From contig NZ_JPMY01000046.1 in the NCBI RefSeq assembly GCF_000761545.1, forward strand, positions 88,976 to 152,975: a stretch of 64,000 nucleotides of DNA, given 5' to 3'. Position 1 is the first letter of the stretch, and each line of letters begins with the position of its first letter. The notes under the pieces were generated by a model. The model saw only the letters and a list, made by a program, of their open reading frames with translations, had not been told where the DNA came from and ran no database searches. Below are positions 32,564 through 39,581 of this stretch, one piece after another. Position numbers and translations under genes: made by a program. The DNA is from Pseudomonas sp. ML96. Its GTDB lineage: Bacteria > Pseudomonadota > Gammaproteobacteria > Pseudomonadales > Pseudomonadaceae.

Positions 32564-33133
32564 ATGCGCTATTCCAGCGAACACAAGGCCCAGACCCGCG
32601 AGAAACTGCTCGCCAGCAGCGGCGCCCTGGCCAAGCGCGGCGGCTTCGCCGCGACCGGGGTGGACGGTCTGATGAAGGCCATCGGCCTGACCGGCGGCGC
32701 CTTCTATGGCCACTTCGCCTCCAAGGACGAACTGTTCGCCGCCATCGTCGAGCGCGAATTGAGCCACAGCGTCACCCTGCTCGGCACTGGCGCGGGCGGC
32801 CAGGACAAGCTGCGCCGCTGCCTGGACATCTACCTGAACATGAAGCACGTGGAGCAGCCGGACAGCGGCTGCGCCCTGCCAACCCTGGGCCCGGAGATCG
32901 CCCGCGCCGGCCTCGCCGTGCGCGAGCAGACTGAGCACTGGCTGGTGCGCCTGCAGCAGGCGTGGGGCGAGGAGCTCGATAATCCACAACTGGCCTGGGC
33001 ACTGCTGGCCCAGTGCGTCGGAGCCCTGGTGGTGGCACGTATGCTGGCGACACCGGTACGCCAGGAAGAAGTGCTAGCGGCCAGCCGCTCGCTGATCGAG
33101 GCCCAACTTCCCGAAAATCCCCAGGAATATTGA
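32564..33133 (+). CDS. TetR/AcrR-family transcriptional regulator
   Basis: The 189-residue protein starts MRYSSEHKAQTREKLLASSGALAKRGGFAATGVDGLMKAIGLTGGAFYGHFASKDELFAAIVE, a TetR DNA-binding domain. The remaining helices bind an unknown ligand. An in-frame upstream start at 32465 would run through the operator and the neighbouring gene's start, so 32564 is preferred. The likely target is the divergent SDR gene, perhaps with the kappa-GST-like gene behind it. Confidence 0.92.
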   Translation: MRYSSEHKAQTREKLLASSGALAKRGGFAATGVDGLMKAIGLTGGAFYGHFASKDELFAAIVERELSHSVTLLGTGAGGQDKLRRCLDIYLNMKHVEQPDSGCALPTLGPEIARAGLAVREQTEHWLVRLQQAWGEELDNPQLAWALLAQCVGALVVARMLATPVRQEEVLAASRSLIEAQLPENPQEY

Positions 33134-33280
33134 TCCAGAGCGGTCAAACCGGTCTCTCGAAAGCGTTATCCTGACGTCCCGCACAGCATTTCATCGGGAT
33201 CGTTTGGCCGGCGTCGGCCCGCCCCGTAGAATGCGCGCCGCCATCCTGACGCCATTATTTCGCCATCACTCGAGGTCCCC

Positions 33281-34504
33281 ATGTCCGCCCCGGCTGCAAC
33301 ACCGGAAGTTCTCATCGCCGAAGCCGACCCCTGGACCGCCGATCTGCTTACCCAACTGGTACTGGATATCCGCAAGGATGCCCGCATTCAGCGCGTCACC
33401 GATGGCGAGTCGGCCCTGGCCCGCTGTCGCCGCCACCTGCCCGACCTGGTGATCGCCGATGGCGAGCTGCCCGGCATCGACGGCATCGAACTGCTGCGTC
33501 AGCTGCGCCGCCATCCGCGCACGCCAGCCCTGCCCTGCGTGCTGATCAGCAACCGGGTCGACGCCAACAGCGTGCGCGCCGTGTTGCCACTGGCACCGAC
33601 CGCCTACCTGGCCAAGCCCTTCAATGCCGAGCACCTGCGCCAGCGCCTGAGCAGCCTGCTGCCCGCGGCCTGCAATGAGAGCAGCCTGGCGCCGACGCCG
33701 CTGCTGGTGAACGACCTGGGCCAGTACCTCGACAGCGTTCGCGAGGAAGGCCAGGGCGCGCCCCTGCTGGCCGATATCCGCGAGGCGGTAAGCAACAGCC
33801 TGCGCGCCAGCGAGACCGACCTCGGCCAGCTGGCTCGCGAATTCGCCCGCGACCCGCAGATCACTGCGCGCCTGATCGCCGCCGCCAACAGCGCCGCCGA
33901 ACAGCGTGGCGGCGCCTGCCAGACCCTACCGCAGGCGCTGCAGCGCCTCGGTGTGCCACGCACGCTCAACCTGGTGCTGGGCCTGGCCGTGCAGCGCAAC
34001 GCGCGCCTGCGCGACCCGCGCCTGGCCGAGCTGGCCACCCAGGTCGGCGAGCGCGCCCAGCGCACGGCCGAACTGGCCCACTGGCTGGCGGCGCAACTGC
34101 GCCTGGACCATGAGCTGTGCTACACCGCCGGCCTGCTGCACAACATCGGCGAACTGGCCCTGCTGCGCTGCCTGCAGGATTGGCAGGAGGCCGGCGGTAG
34201 TCTGGCCAACGAGGAAATCGAGCAGCACCTGCGCCAGCGCGCCGCCGGCTTCGGCTCGGCGCTGCGCATCCGCTGGCGCCTGCCATTCGGCCTGCGCGAG
34301 CTGATCGCCGCGTTCTACGCGCTGGGTAGCGGGGTGTTCTCCCGCGAGGCGCTGGTCCTCAACCTCGGCGCCCAGCTGCTGACCATGCCCGGCAATCGCG
34401 ACGCCGGCGAGCTGGTCGAATCACGCCCCGCGCGCATGCTGCGCCTGAGCCAGGACTTCCTGCGCCGGGTGCCCGGCAGCCTGCTGAGCGCCGTGCCGGG
34501 CTAG
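33281..34504 (+). CDS. Receiver-HDOD response regulator (second of two paralogues)
   Basis: The 407-residue protein has the same architecture as the gene at 29786. The receiver domain (about 8-125) has LIAEADPW, LVIADGELPG with the phospho-acceptor Asp, and YLAKPFN. The HDOD domain includes TLNLVLGLAVQR, HWLAAQLRLDHELCYTAGLLHNIGELALL and FGSALRIRWRLPFGLRELIAAFYALGSGVFSREAL. The two proteins probably arose by duplication, with three unrelated genes now between them. Its stop codon overlaps that of the convergent Crp/Fnr gene. Confidence 0.88.
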   Translation: MSAPAATPEVLIAEADPWTADLLTQLVLDIRKDARIQRVTDGESALARCRRHLPDLVIADGELPGIDGIELLRQLRRHPRTPALPCVLISNRVDANSVRAVLPLAPTAYLAKPFNAEHLRQRLSSLLPAACNESSLAPTPLLVNDLGQYLDSVREEGQGAPLLADIREAVSNSLRASETDLGQLAREFARDPQITARLIAAANSAAEQRGGACQTLPQALQRLGVPRTLNLVLGLAVQRNARLRDPRLAELATQVGERAQRTAELAHWLAAQLRLDHELCYTAGLLHNIGELALLRCLQDWQEAGGSLANEEIEQHLRQRAAGFGSALRIRWRLPFGLRELIAAFYALGSGVFSREALVLNLGAQLLTMPGNRDAGELVESRPARMLRLSQDFLRRVPGSLLSAVPG

Positions 34505-35193
34505 ATCGCGCCGGCGGCCTGGCGCAAGACAGCCAGGTCGGAGATCTCGATCTCGCCATAGGTCAGGCGCAGCGCGCCGCGCGCCTCGAGGTCCTTGAGG
34601 ATCTGGTTGGTGGTCTGCCGCGACAGGCCGAGCATCAGCGCCAGCTGCTCCTGGGCCAGGTGCAGTACCCGCCGTGGCCCGGTCTCGCCGTAGCCCTCGG
34701 CCATCATCAGCAGGCGCCGCGCCAGGCGCTGGGCCGCCGGCAACAGGCTCATCTCCTCCAGGGCGATAAACGCCAGGCGCAGCTTCTGGCTCATCAGCAG
34801 GGCGAAGTCGCGCCAGTAGCCGGGCTCCCGTGCCAGCAGCGCCAGCAGCGCGGCCTGCGGCACCTGCAGCAGACGGGTCGGGCCCTCAGCATAGGCGTCA
34901 TGGGTTCGCGGCTGGCCGTCGAACAGGGAGATCTCGCCGAACCAGTAGGGCGGTTCGACCAGGGTCAGCAACGCCTCCTTGCCCTCGCGGCTGACCGCGC
35001 CGACGCGCATCATCCCCTCCAGCACGGCGTACAGCCCGCACGGCGGATCGCCACGGCGGAACAGGCTCTGCCCCGCCTCCAGCTGCAACAGGCGCGCCTC
35101 GGCCAGCAGCGCGGCGCGCAGTGGCTGCGGCAGGTGGCTGAACCACTGGCCGCTTTCCAGCAGCGGCAAGTAGGTGACGGGATTCTCGGGCAT
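34501..35193 (-). CDS. Crp/Fnr-family transcriptional regulator
   Basis: This 230-residue regulator has an N-terminal cyclic-nucleotide-binding fold (LQLEAGQSLFRRGDPPCGLYAVLEGMMRVG, YWFGEISLFDG) and a C-terminal winged helix (LAQEQLALMLGLSRQTTNQILKDLEARGAL). No N-terminal Fnr cysteines are present, so it does not carry an Fnr iron-sulfur cluster. The phosphate cassette differs from cAMP-binding Crp, so the ligand is unknown. It is convergent with the second REC-HDOD gene and divergent from the Mpo1-like gene. Confidence 0.9.
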   Translation of the reverse strand: MPENPVTYLPLLESGQWFSHLPQPLRAALLAEARLLQLEAGQSLFRRGDPPCGLYAVLEGMMRVGAVSREGKEALLTLVEPPYWFGEISLFDGQPRTHDAYAEGPTRLLQVPQAALLALLAREPGYWRDFALLMSQKLRLAFIALEEMSLLPAAQRLARRLLMMAEGYGETGPRRVLHLAQEQLALMLGLSRQTTNQILKDLEARGALRLTYGEIEISDLAVLRQAAGAI

Positions 35194-35276
35194 GGGCTTT
35201 GTCGGCTAGCTGACAGTCGTGCAAGGGAAGCTGGCGTGATGATGCCACCAACCCTGCCTTGCTGAGGACCATAACA

Positions 35277-35801
35277 ATGAAAACCCTCGTCGGTCACCTC
35301 GGCCAATACGCCGAATACCACCGCGACCGCCGCAACATTCTCAGCCACTTCATCGGCATCCCGATGATCGTGGTCGCCGTCGCCGTACTGCTTTCGCGCC
35401 CGGGCTGGGACCTCGCCGGCCTGTGGGCTTCGCCCGCCCTGCTCACGGCCATCGCCGCCGGCCTGTTCTATCTGCGCCTGGACCTGCGCTTCGGCGTCAT
35501 CATGGGCGCCCTGCTGGCGCTGAGCCTGTGGGCCGGCGCCGCGCTGGCCCAGCAGAGCACCCTGGTCTGGCTCAGCGGCGGCCTCGGCCTGTTCGTGGTC
35601 GGCTGGATCATCCAGTTCGTCGGCCACTACTACGAGGGCCGCAAACCCGCCTTCGTCGACGACCTGATGGGCCTGGTGGTCGGCCCGCTGTTCGTGGTCG
35701 CCGAACTGGGCTTCCTGCTCGGCCTGCGCCCCGAGGTCCAGGAAGCGGTCGAACACCGCGCCGGTCCCACTTGCATTCGCCCGCCCAAGGCCCTGGCCTG
35801 A
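35277..35801 (+). CDS. Mpo1-like (DUF962) membrane protein
   Basis: This 174-residue protein has about four membrane spans. The motifs YAEYHRDRRNILSHFIGIPMI and IIQFVGHYYEGRKPAFVDDLMGLVVGPLFV contain the conserved His of DUF962. The yeast homologue Mpo1 is an iron-dependent dioxygenase that shortens 2-hydroxy fatty acids; bacterial function is mostly untested. ATG 35277 is preferred over an in-frame upstream start. A strong hairpin follows, with no T-run. Confidence 0.88.
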   Translation: MKTLVGHLGQYAEYHRDRRNILSHFIGIPMIVVAVAVLLSRPGWDLAGLWASPALLTAIAAGLFYLRLDLRFGVIMGALLALSLWAGAALAQQSTLVWLSGGLGLFVVGWIIQFVGHYYEGRKPAFVDDLMGLVVGPLFVVAELGFLLGLRPEVQEAVEHRAGPTCIRPPKALA

Positions 35802-35809
35802 TCCCCCTC

Positions 35810-35840
35810 TCCCGGCGGCTGGGTAGTCCTGCCGCCGGGA
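35810..35840 (+). terminator. 10-bp hairpin after the Mpo1-like gene
   Basis: TCCCGGCGGC (35810-35819) pairs perfectly with GCCGCCGGGA (35831-35840). No U-tract follows, so termination efficiency is uncertain. Confidence 0.55.
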
Positions 35841-36190
35841 CGACTACAAGAACGACTCCGTCTGTCGACTTTGCGACACCGCCTCGCTTATTACCCGTGA
35901 CTGACGGACGGTCATTCAGCTCCTTGATGACCTGAAAGCCGTGCAAGACCCCGCAACCAAGCAGCATCCCAGGCACACCGGCACTTTACGGGCCGCGACA
36001 GGAACCATTGGTCACTGAGTGACTTGTAGTTATCCCGCAGTGCCACTTCAGAAATTCTTGATGGTGCTGGAATTCGCCTGCACAATGCCGCGCCCCGCCC
36101 TGTTGTGGGGCGGTTTGTGCTGATCCCACACACCCGCGTGCCACACGTAGTGCGCTGGTTCATCAGAATGATCACGCAGGAGATTTTTCA
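35841..36190. promoter_or_regulatory. Long pnt upstream region with two GTCA-containing dyads
   Basis: The stretch between the Mpo1-like gene and pntAA has no credible gene. It holds a 21-bp imperfect dyad at 35899-35919 (TGACTGACGG around a central A, then CGGTCATTCA; 16 of 20 arm positions symmetric) and a perfect 13-bp palindrome, GTCACTGAGTGAC, at 36011-36023. A CCGCCC/GGGCGG hairpin (36095-36113) lies about 80 bp before the start. The dyads share GTCA half-sites and may bind one regulator of the transhydrogenase operon. Confidence 0.45.
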
Positions 36191-37312
36191 GTGCACATCG
36201 GTGTTCCTCTCGAGACCCACGCCGGGGAGACGCGGGTTGCCGCGACGCCCGAGACCGTCAAGAAACTGGTTGGCCAAGGCCATCAGGTGACCGTCCAGGC
36301 CGGTGCCGGCATCAGCGCCAGCATCCCGGACAGCGCCTATGAAGCCGTTGGCGCCAGCATCGGCAACGACGCCGCCGCCTTCGGTGCCGACCTGGTGCTG
36401 AAAGTGGTCGCCCCGACCGAAGCCGAACTGGCTCACATGAAGTCCGGCGCCGTGCTGGTCGGCATGCTCAACCCGTTCTGCAACGACACCATCGCGCGCA
36501 TGAACGCCCGTGGCGTCACCGCCTTCGCCCTGGAGGCCGCCCCGCGTACCTCCCGCGCGCAGAGCCTGGACGTATTGAGTTCGCAGGCCAACATCGCCGG
36601 CTACAAGGCCGTGATGCTCGCCGCCAACCATTACCCGCGCTTCATGCCCATGCTGATGACCGCCGCCGGTACCGTGAAGGCCGCTCGCGTGCTGATCCTC
36701 GGCGCCGGCGTGGCTGGCCTGCAGGCCATCGCCACCGCCAAGCGTCTGGGTGCGGTGATCGAGGCCTCGGACGTGCGTCCGGCCGTGAAGGAGCAGATCG
36801 AGTCGCTCGGCGCCAAGTTCGTCGACGTACCGTTCGAGACCGATGAAGAGCGCGAGTGCGCCCAGGGTGTCGGCGGTTACGCCCGCCCGATGCCCGCTTC
36901 GTGGATGGAGCGTCAGGCCAAGGCCGTGCACGAGAAGGCCAAGCAGGCCGACATCGTCATCACCACCGCGCTGATCCCGGGCCGCAAGGCGCCGACTCTG
37001 CTGCATGAAGCGACTGTCGCCGAGATGAAGCCGGGCTCCGTGGTCATCGACCTGGCGGCTGCCCAAGGTGGCAACTGCCCGCTGACCGAGGCCGATCAGG
37101 TCGTGGTCAAGCACGGCGTGACCCTGGTCGGCCACACCAACCTGGCCGCGCTGGTGCCGGCGGATGCCTCCGCCCTGTACGCCCGCAACCTGCTGGACTT
37201 CCTCAAGCTCGTGATCGACAAGGAAGCCCAGTTCCAGCTCAACCTCGAAGACGACATCGTCGCTGCCTGCCTGATGTGCAAAGGCGGTGAAGTCGTGCGC
37301 AAGAACGGTTAA
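36191..37312 (+). CDS. pntAA: NAD(P) transhydrogenase alpha subunit, part 1 (soluble NAD(H) domain)
   Basis: This 373-residue dI domain binds NAD(H). It starts at GTG with AGGAGAT upstream. Recognisable parts are HIGVPLETHAGETRVAATPETVKKL, ALEAAPRTSRAQSLDVLSSQANIAGYKAV, the Rossmann loop VLILGAGVAGLQAIATAKRLGAVIEASDVRP, and KPGSVVIDLAAAQGGNCPLT. The transhydrogenase moves hydride from NADH to NADP+ using the proton gradient. Here the alpha subunit is split in two, unlike in E. coli. It is the first gene of a three-gene operon. Confidence 0.96.
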   Translation: MHIGVPLETHAGETRVAATPETVKKLVGQGHQVTVQAGAGISASIPDSAYEAVGASIGNDAAAFGADLVLKVVAPTEAELAHMKSGAVLVGMLNPFCNDTIARMNARGVTAFALEAAPRTSRAQSLDVLSSQANIAGYKAVMLAANHYPRFMPMLMTAAGTVKAARVLILGAGVAGLQAIATAKRLGAVIEASDVRPAVKEQIESLGAKFVDVPFETDEERECAQGVGGYARPMPASWMERQAKAVHEKAKQADIVITTALIPGRKAPTLLHEATVAEMKPGSVVIDLAAAQGGNCPLTEADQVVVKHGVTLVGHTNLAALVPADASALYARNLLDFLKLVIDKEAQFQLNLEDDIVAACLMCKGGEVVRKNG

Positions 37313-37323
37313 GGAGTCGAGAG

Positions 37324-37638
37324 ATGGAACTGATCTCCCCCAGCATCTACAACCTGATCATCTTCGTACTGGCCATCTACGTGGGCTACCACGTGGTGTG
37401 GAACGTCACCCCGGCCCTGCACACCCCGCTGATGGCCGTGACCAACGCGATCTCCGCCATCGTCATCGTCGGCGCCATGCTGGCTGCCGCCCTGACCGTC
37501 ACCCCGCTGGGCAAGGCCATGGGCACCTTGGCCGTGGCCCTGGCCGCGGTCAATGTGTTCGGTGGCTTCCTGGTTACCCGCCGCATGCTGGAAATGTTCA
37601 AGAAGAAGGCGCCCAAAGCCAAGGCAGAGGGCAAATAA
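37324..37638 (+). CDS. pntAB: NAD(P) transhydrogenase alpha subunit, part 2 (membrane)
   Basis: The 104-residue protein has about three membrane spans (IYNLIIFVLAIYVGYHVVW, AISAIVIVGAMLAAALTV, TLAVALAAVNVFGGFLVTRRML). It corresponds to the C-terminal membrane part of E. coli PntA. AAGGAG precedes the ATG. It is separated by 11 bp from pntAA and 1 bp from pntB. Confidence 0.95.
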   Translation: MELISPSIYNLIIFVLAIYVGYHVVWNVTPALHTPLMAVTNAISAIVIVGAMLAAALTVTPLGKAMGTLAVALAAVNVFGGFLVTRRMLEMFKKKAPKAKAEGK

Positions 37639-37639
37639 G

Positions 37640-39088
37640 ATGAGCATGAACCTGATCACCCTGCTGTACCTCGTCGCCTCGGTGTGCTTCATCCAGGCGC
37701 TGAAAGGCCTGTCCCACCCGACCTCGTCGCGCCAAGGTAACGCCTTCGGCATGATCGGCATGGCCATCGCCGTGGTCACCACCGTGTTCCTGGTGTTCAA
37801 ACTGGGCGCGGAAATGGCCGAAGGCGGCGCCGCCAAGGGCCTGGGCTACGTGCTGGTCGGCCTGCTGGTCGGCGGTACCGCCGGCTCCGTCATGGCCAAG
37901 CGCGTCGAGATGACCAAGATGCCGGAACTGGTCGCCTTCATGCACAGCATGATCGGCCTGGCCGCTGTCTTCATCGCTATCGCCGCAGTCGTCGAACCGC
38001 AATCCCTGGGCATCGTTCACGCCCTGGGCGACGCCATCCCGGCCGGTAACCGCCTGGAGCTGTTCCTCGGCGCAGCCATCGGTGCCATCACCTTCTCCGG
38101 TTCGGTGATCGCCTTCGGCAAACTGTCCGGCAAGTACAAGTTCCGTCTGTTCCAGGGCGCCCCGGTGGTGTTCAAGGGCCAGCACATGGTCAACCTGGTG
38201 GTTGGCCTGGCTATCGCCGGCCTGGGCCTGTACTTCACCTTCACCGGTGACATCCGCGCCTTCGCCGTACTGGTGGTCCTGGCTTTCATCATCGGCGTGC
38301 TGATCATCATCCCGATCGGCGGTGCCGACATGCCGGTGGTGGTGTCGATGCTCAACAGCTACTCGGGCTGGGCGGCGGCCGGTATCGGCTTCTCGCTGAA
38401 CAACTCGATGCTGATCATCGCCGGTTCGCTGGTAGGTTCGTCCGGTGCCATCCTCTCGTACATCATGTGCAAGGCGATGAACCGCTCGTTCTTCAACGTG
38501 ATCCTCGGTGGTTTCGGTGGTGCGGCTGAAGAAGCCGGCCCGGCTGGTGCCAAAGAGGCCCGCCCGGTGAAGTCCGGCTCGTCCGACGACGCCGCCTTCC
38601 TGCTGACCAACGCCGACACCGTGATCATCGTCCCGGGCTACGGCTTGGCGGTAGCCCGTGCCCAGCACGCGCTGATGGAACTGGCCGAGAAGCTGACCCA
38701 TCGCGGCGTGACCGTGAAGTATGCGATCCACCCGGTTGCCGGTCGTATGCCTGGCCACATGAACGTCCTGCTGGCCGAGGCCGAAGTGCCTTACGAGCAG
38801 GTGTTCGAGATGGAAGACATCAACTCCGAGTTCGGCCAGGCCGACGTGGTGCTGGTGCTGGGCGCCAACGACGTGGTCAACCCGGCCGCGAAGAACGACC
38901 CGAAGTCGCCGATCGCCGGCATGCCGATCCTCGAGGCCTACAAAGCCAAGACCGTGATCGTCAACAAGCGCTCAATGGCCAGCGGCTACGCCGGCCTGGA
39001 CAACGAACTGTTCTACCTGGACAAGACCATGATGGTCTTCGGCGACGCCAAGAAGGTCATCGAAGATATGGTGAAGGCGGTCGATTAA
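37640..39088 (+). CDS. pntB: NAD(P) transhydrogenase beta subunit
   Basis: This 482-residue subunit has an N-terminal set of membrane spans (LITLLYLVASVCFIQALKGLSHP onward) carrying part of the proton path. The C-terminal NADP(H)-binding domain has VIIVPGYGLAVARAQHALMELAEKL, KYAIHPVAGRMPGHMNVLLAEAEVPYEQV and GANDVVNPAAKNDPKSPIAGMPILEAYKAKTVIVNKRSMASGYAG. The start is ATG 37640, which follows pntAB immediately. It helps set the NADPH/NADP balance. Confidence 0.96.
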   Translation: MSMNLITLLYLVASVCFIQALKGLSHPTSSRQGNAFGMIGMAIAVVTTVFLVFKLGAEMAEGGAAKGLGYVLVGLLVGGTAGSVMAKRVEMTKMPELVAFMHSMIGLAAVFIAIAAVVEPQSLGIVHALGDAIPAGNRLELFLGAAIGAITFSGSVIAFGKLSGKYKFRLFQGAPVVFKGQHMVNLVVGLAIAGLGLYFTFTGDIRAFAVLVVLAFIIGVLIIIPIGGADMPVVVSMLNSYSGWAAAGIGFSLNNSMLIIAGSLVGSSGAILSYIMCKAMNRSFFNVILGGFGGAAEEAGPAGAKEARPVKSGSSDDAAFLLTNADTVIIVPGYGLAVARAQHALMELAEKLTHRGVTVKYAIHPVAGRMPGHMNVLLAEAEVPYEQVFEMEDINSEFGQADVVLVLGANDVVNPAAKNDPKSPIAGMPILEAYKAKTVIVNKRSMASGYAGLDNELFYLDKTMMVFGDAKKVIEDMVKAVD

Positions 39089-39105
39089 GGCAGCCTGCTC
39101 CAAAC

Positions 39106-39133
39106 AAAAACCCGGCCTAGTGCCGGGTTTTTT
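39106..39133 (+). terminator. Intrinsic terminator after pntB
   Basis: ACCCGGC (39110-39116) pairs with GCCGGGT (39122-39128) across a 5-nt loop, with A's before and six T's after. It closes the pnt operon. Confidence 0.92.
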
Positions 39134-39260
39134 ATGTCAGCCACTATGCTTGTGACGAACGCGTGAATGGCCTCGCGCCTTGAAGCAGAAGCGCTTGAAC
39201 TGCCGCTGCGGTTTTTCGTCCAATACGCAACCCCGTTTTAACCGATCTTCTGGAGCCGCC

Positions 39261-39581
39261 ATGCGCCGCCTGTTGTCCGCCCTTCTCGCCACCTCCCTCT
39301 GCCTCGCCGCGTCAGTCCAGGCGCAAACCCTAGTGGCCACCAGCAACATCATCATCCGCGCCGTGGATCGCAGCCTGGACTTCACCTCGGACACCACCAC
39401 CTCAATCCGTGACATGAAGGTCGTGCTGGCTGCCCGTGACGATGCCGCCAGTTTCGTCGCCAGCGCCGGCGACATCCGTGGCGCGCGCCTGGAAGCGGCG
39501 TTCGCCACCCTGCGTGAGCAGCTGCCCGAGGCCCGTGACGCCTCCGACCAGCAACTGGCCGAAGCCATTCTCGCCCTGTGA
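39261..39581 (+). CDS. DUF2388 family small exported protein
   Basis: This 106-residue protein has a signal peptide (LLSALLATSLCLAASVQA) and a mature part starting QTLVATSNIIIRAVDRSLDFTSDTTTSIRD, as in Pseudomonas DUF2388 proteins. The family has no established function. ATG 39261 has TGGAG upstream; a longer reading from 39180 is not credible. Its stop overlaps the GTG start of the next gene (GTGA), so the two are made together. Confidence 0.85.
   Translation: MRRLLSALLATSLCLAASVQAQTLVATSNIIIRAVDRSLDFTSDTTTSIRDMKVVLAARDDAASFVASAGDIRGARLEAAFATLREQLPEARDASDQQLAEAILAL

Noticed and set aside
35912..36175. Possible 87-codon minus-strand gene before pntAA
   Set aside because: It has no ribosome site or recognisable domain and overlaps palindromic control elements.
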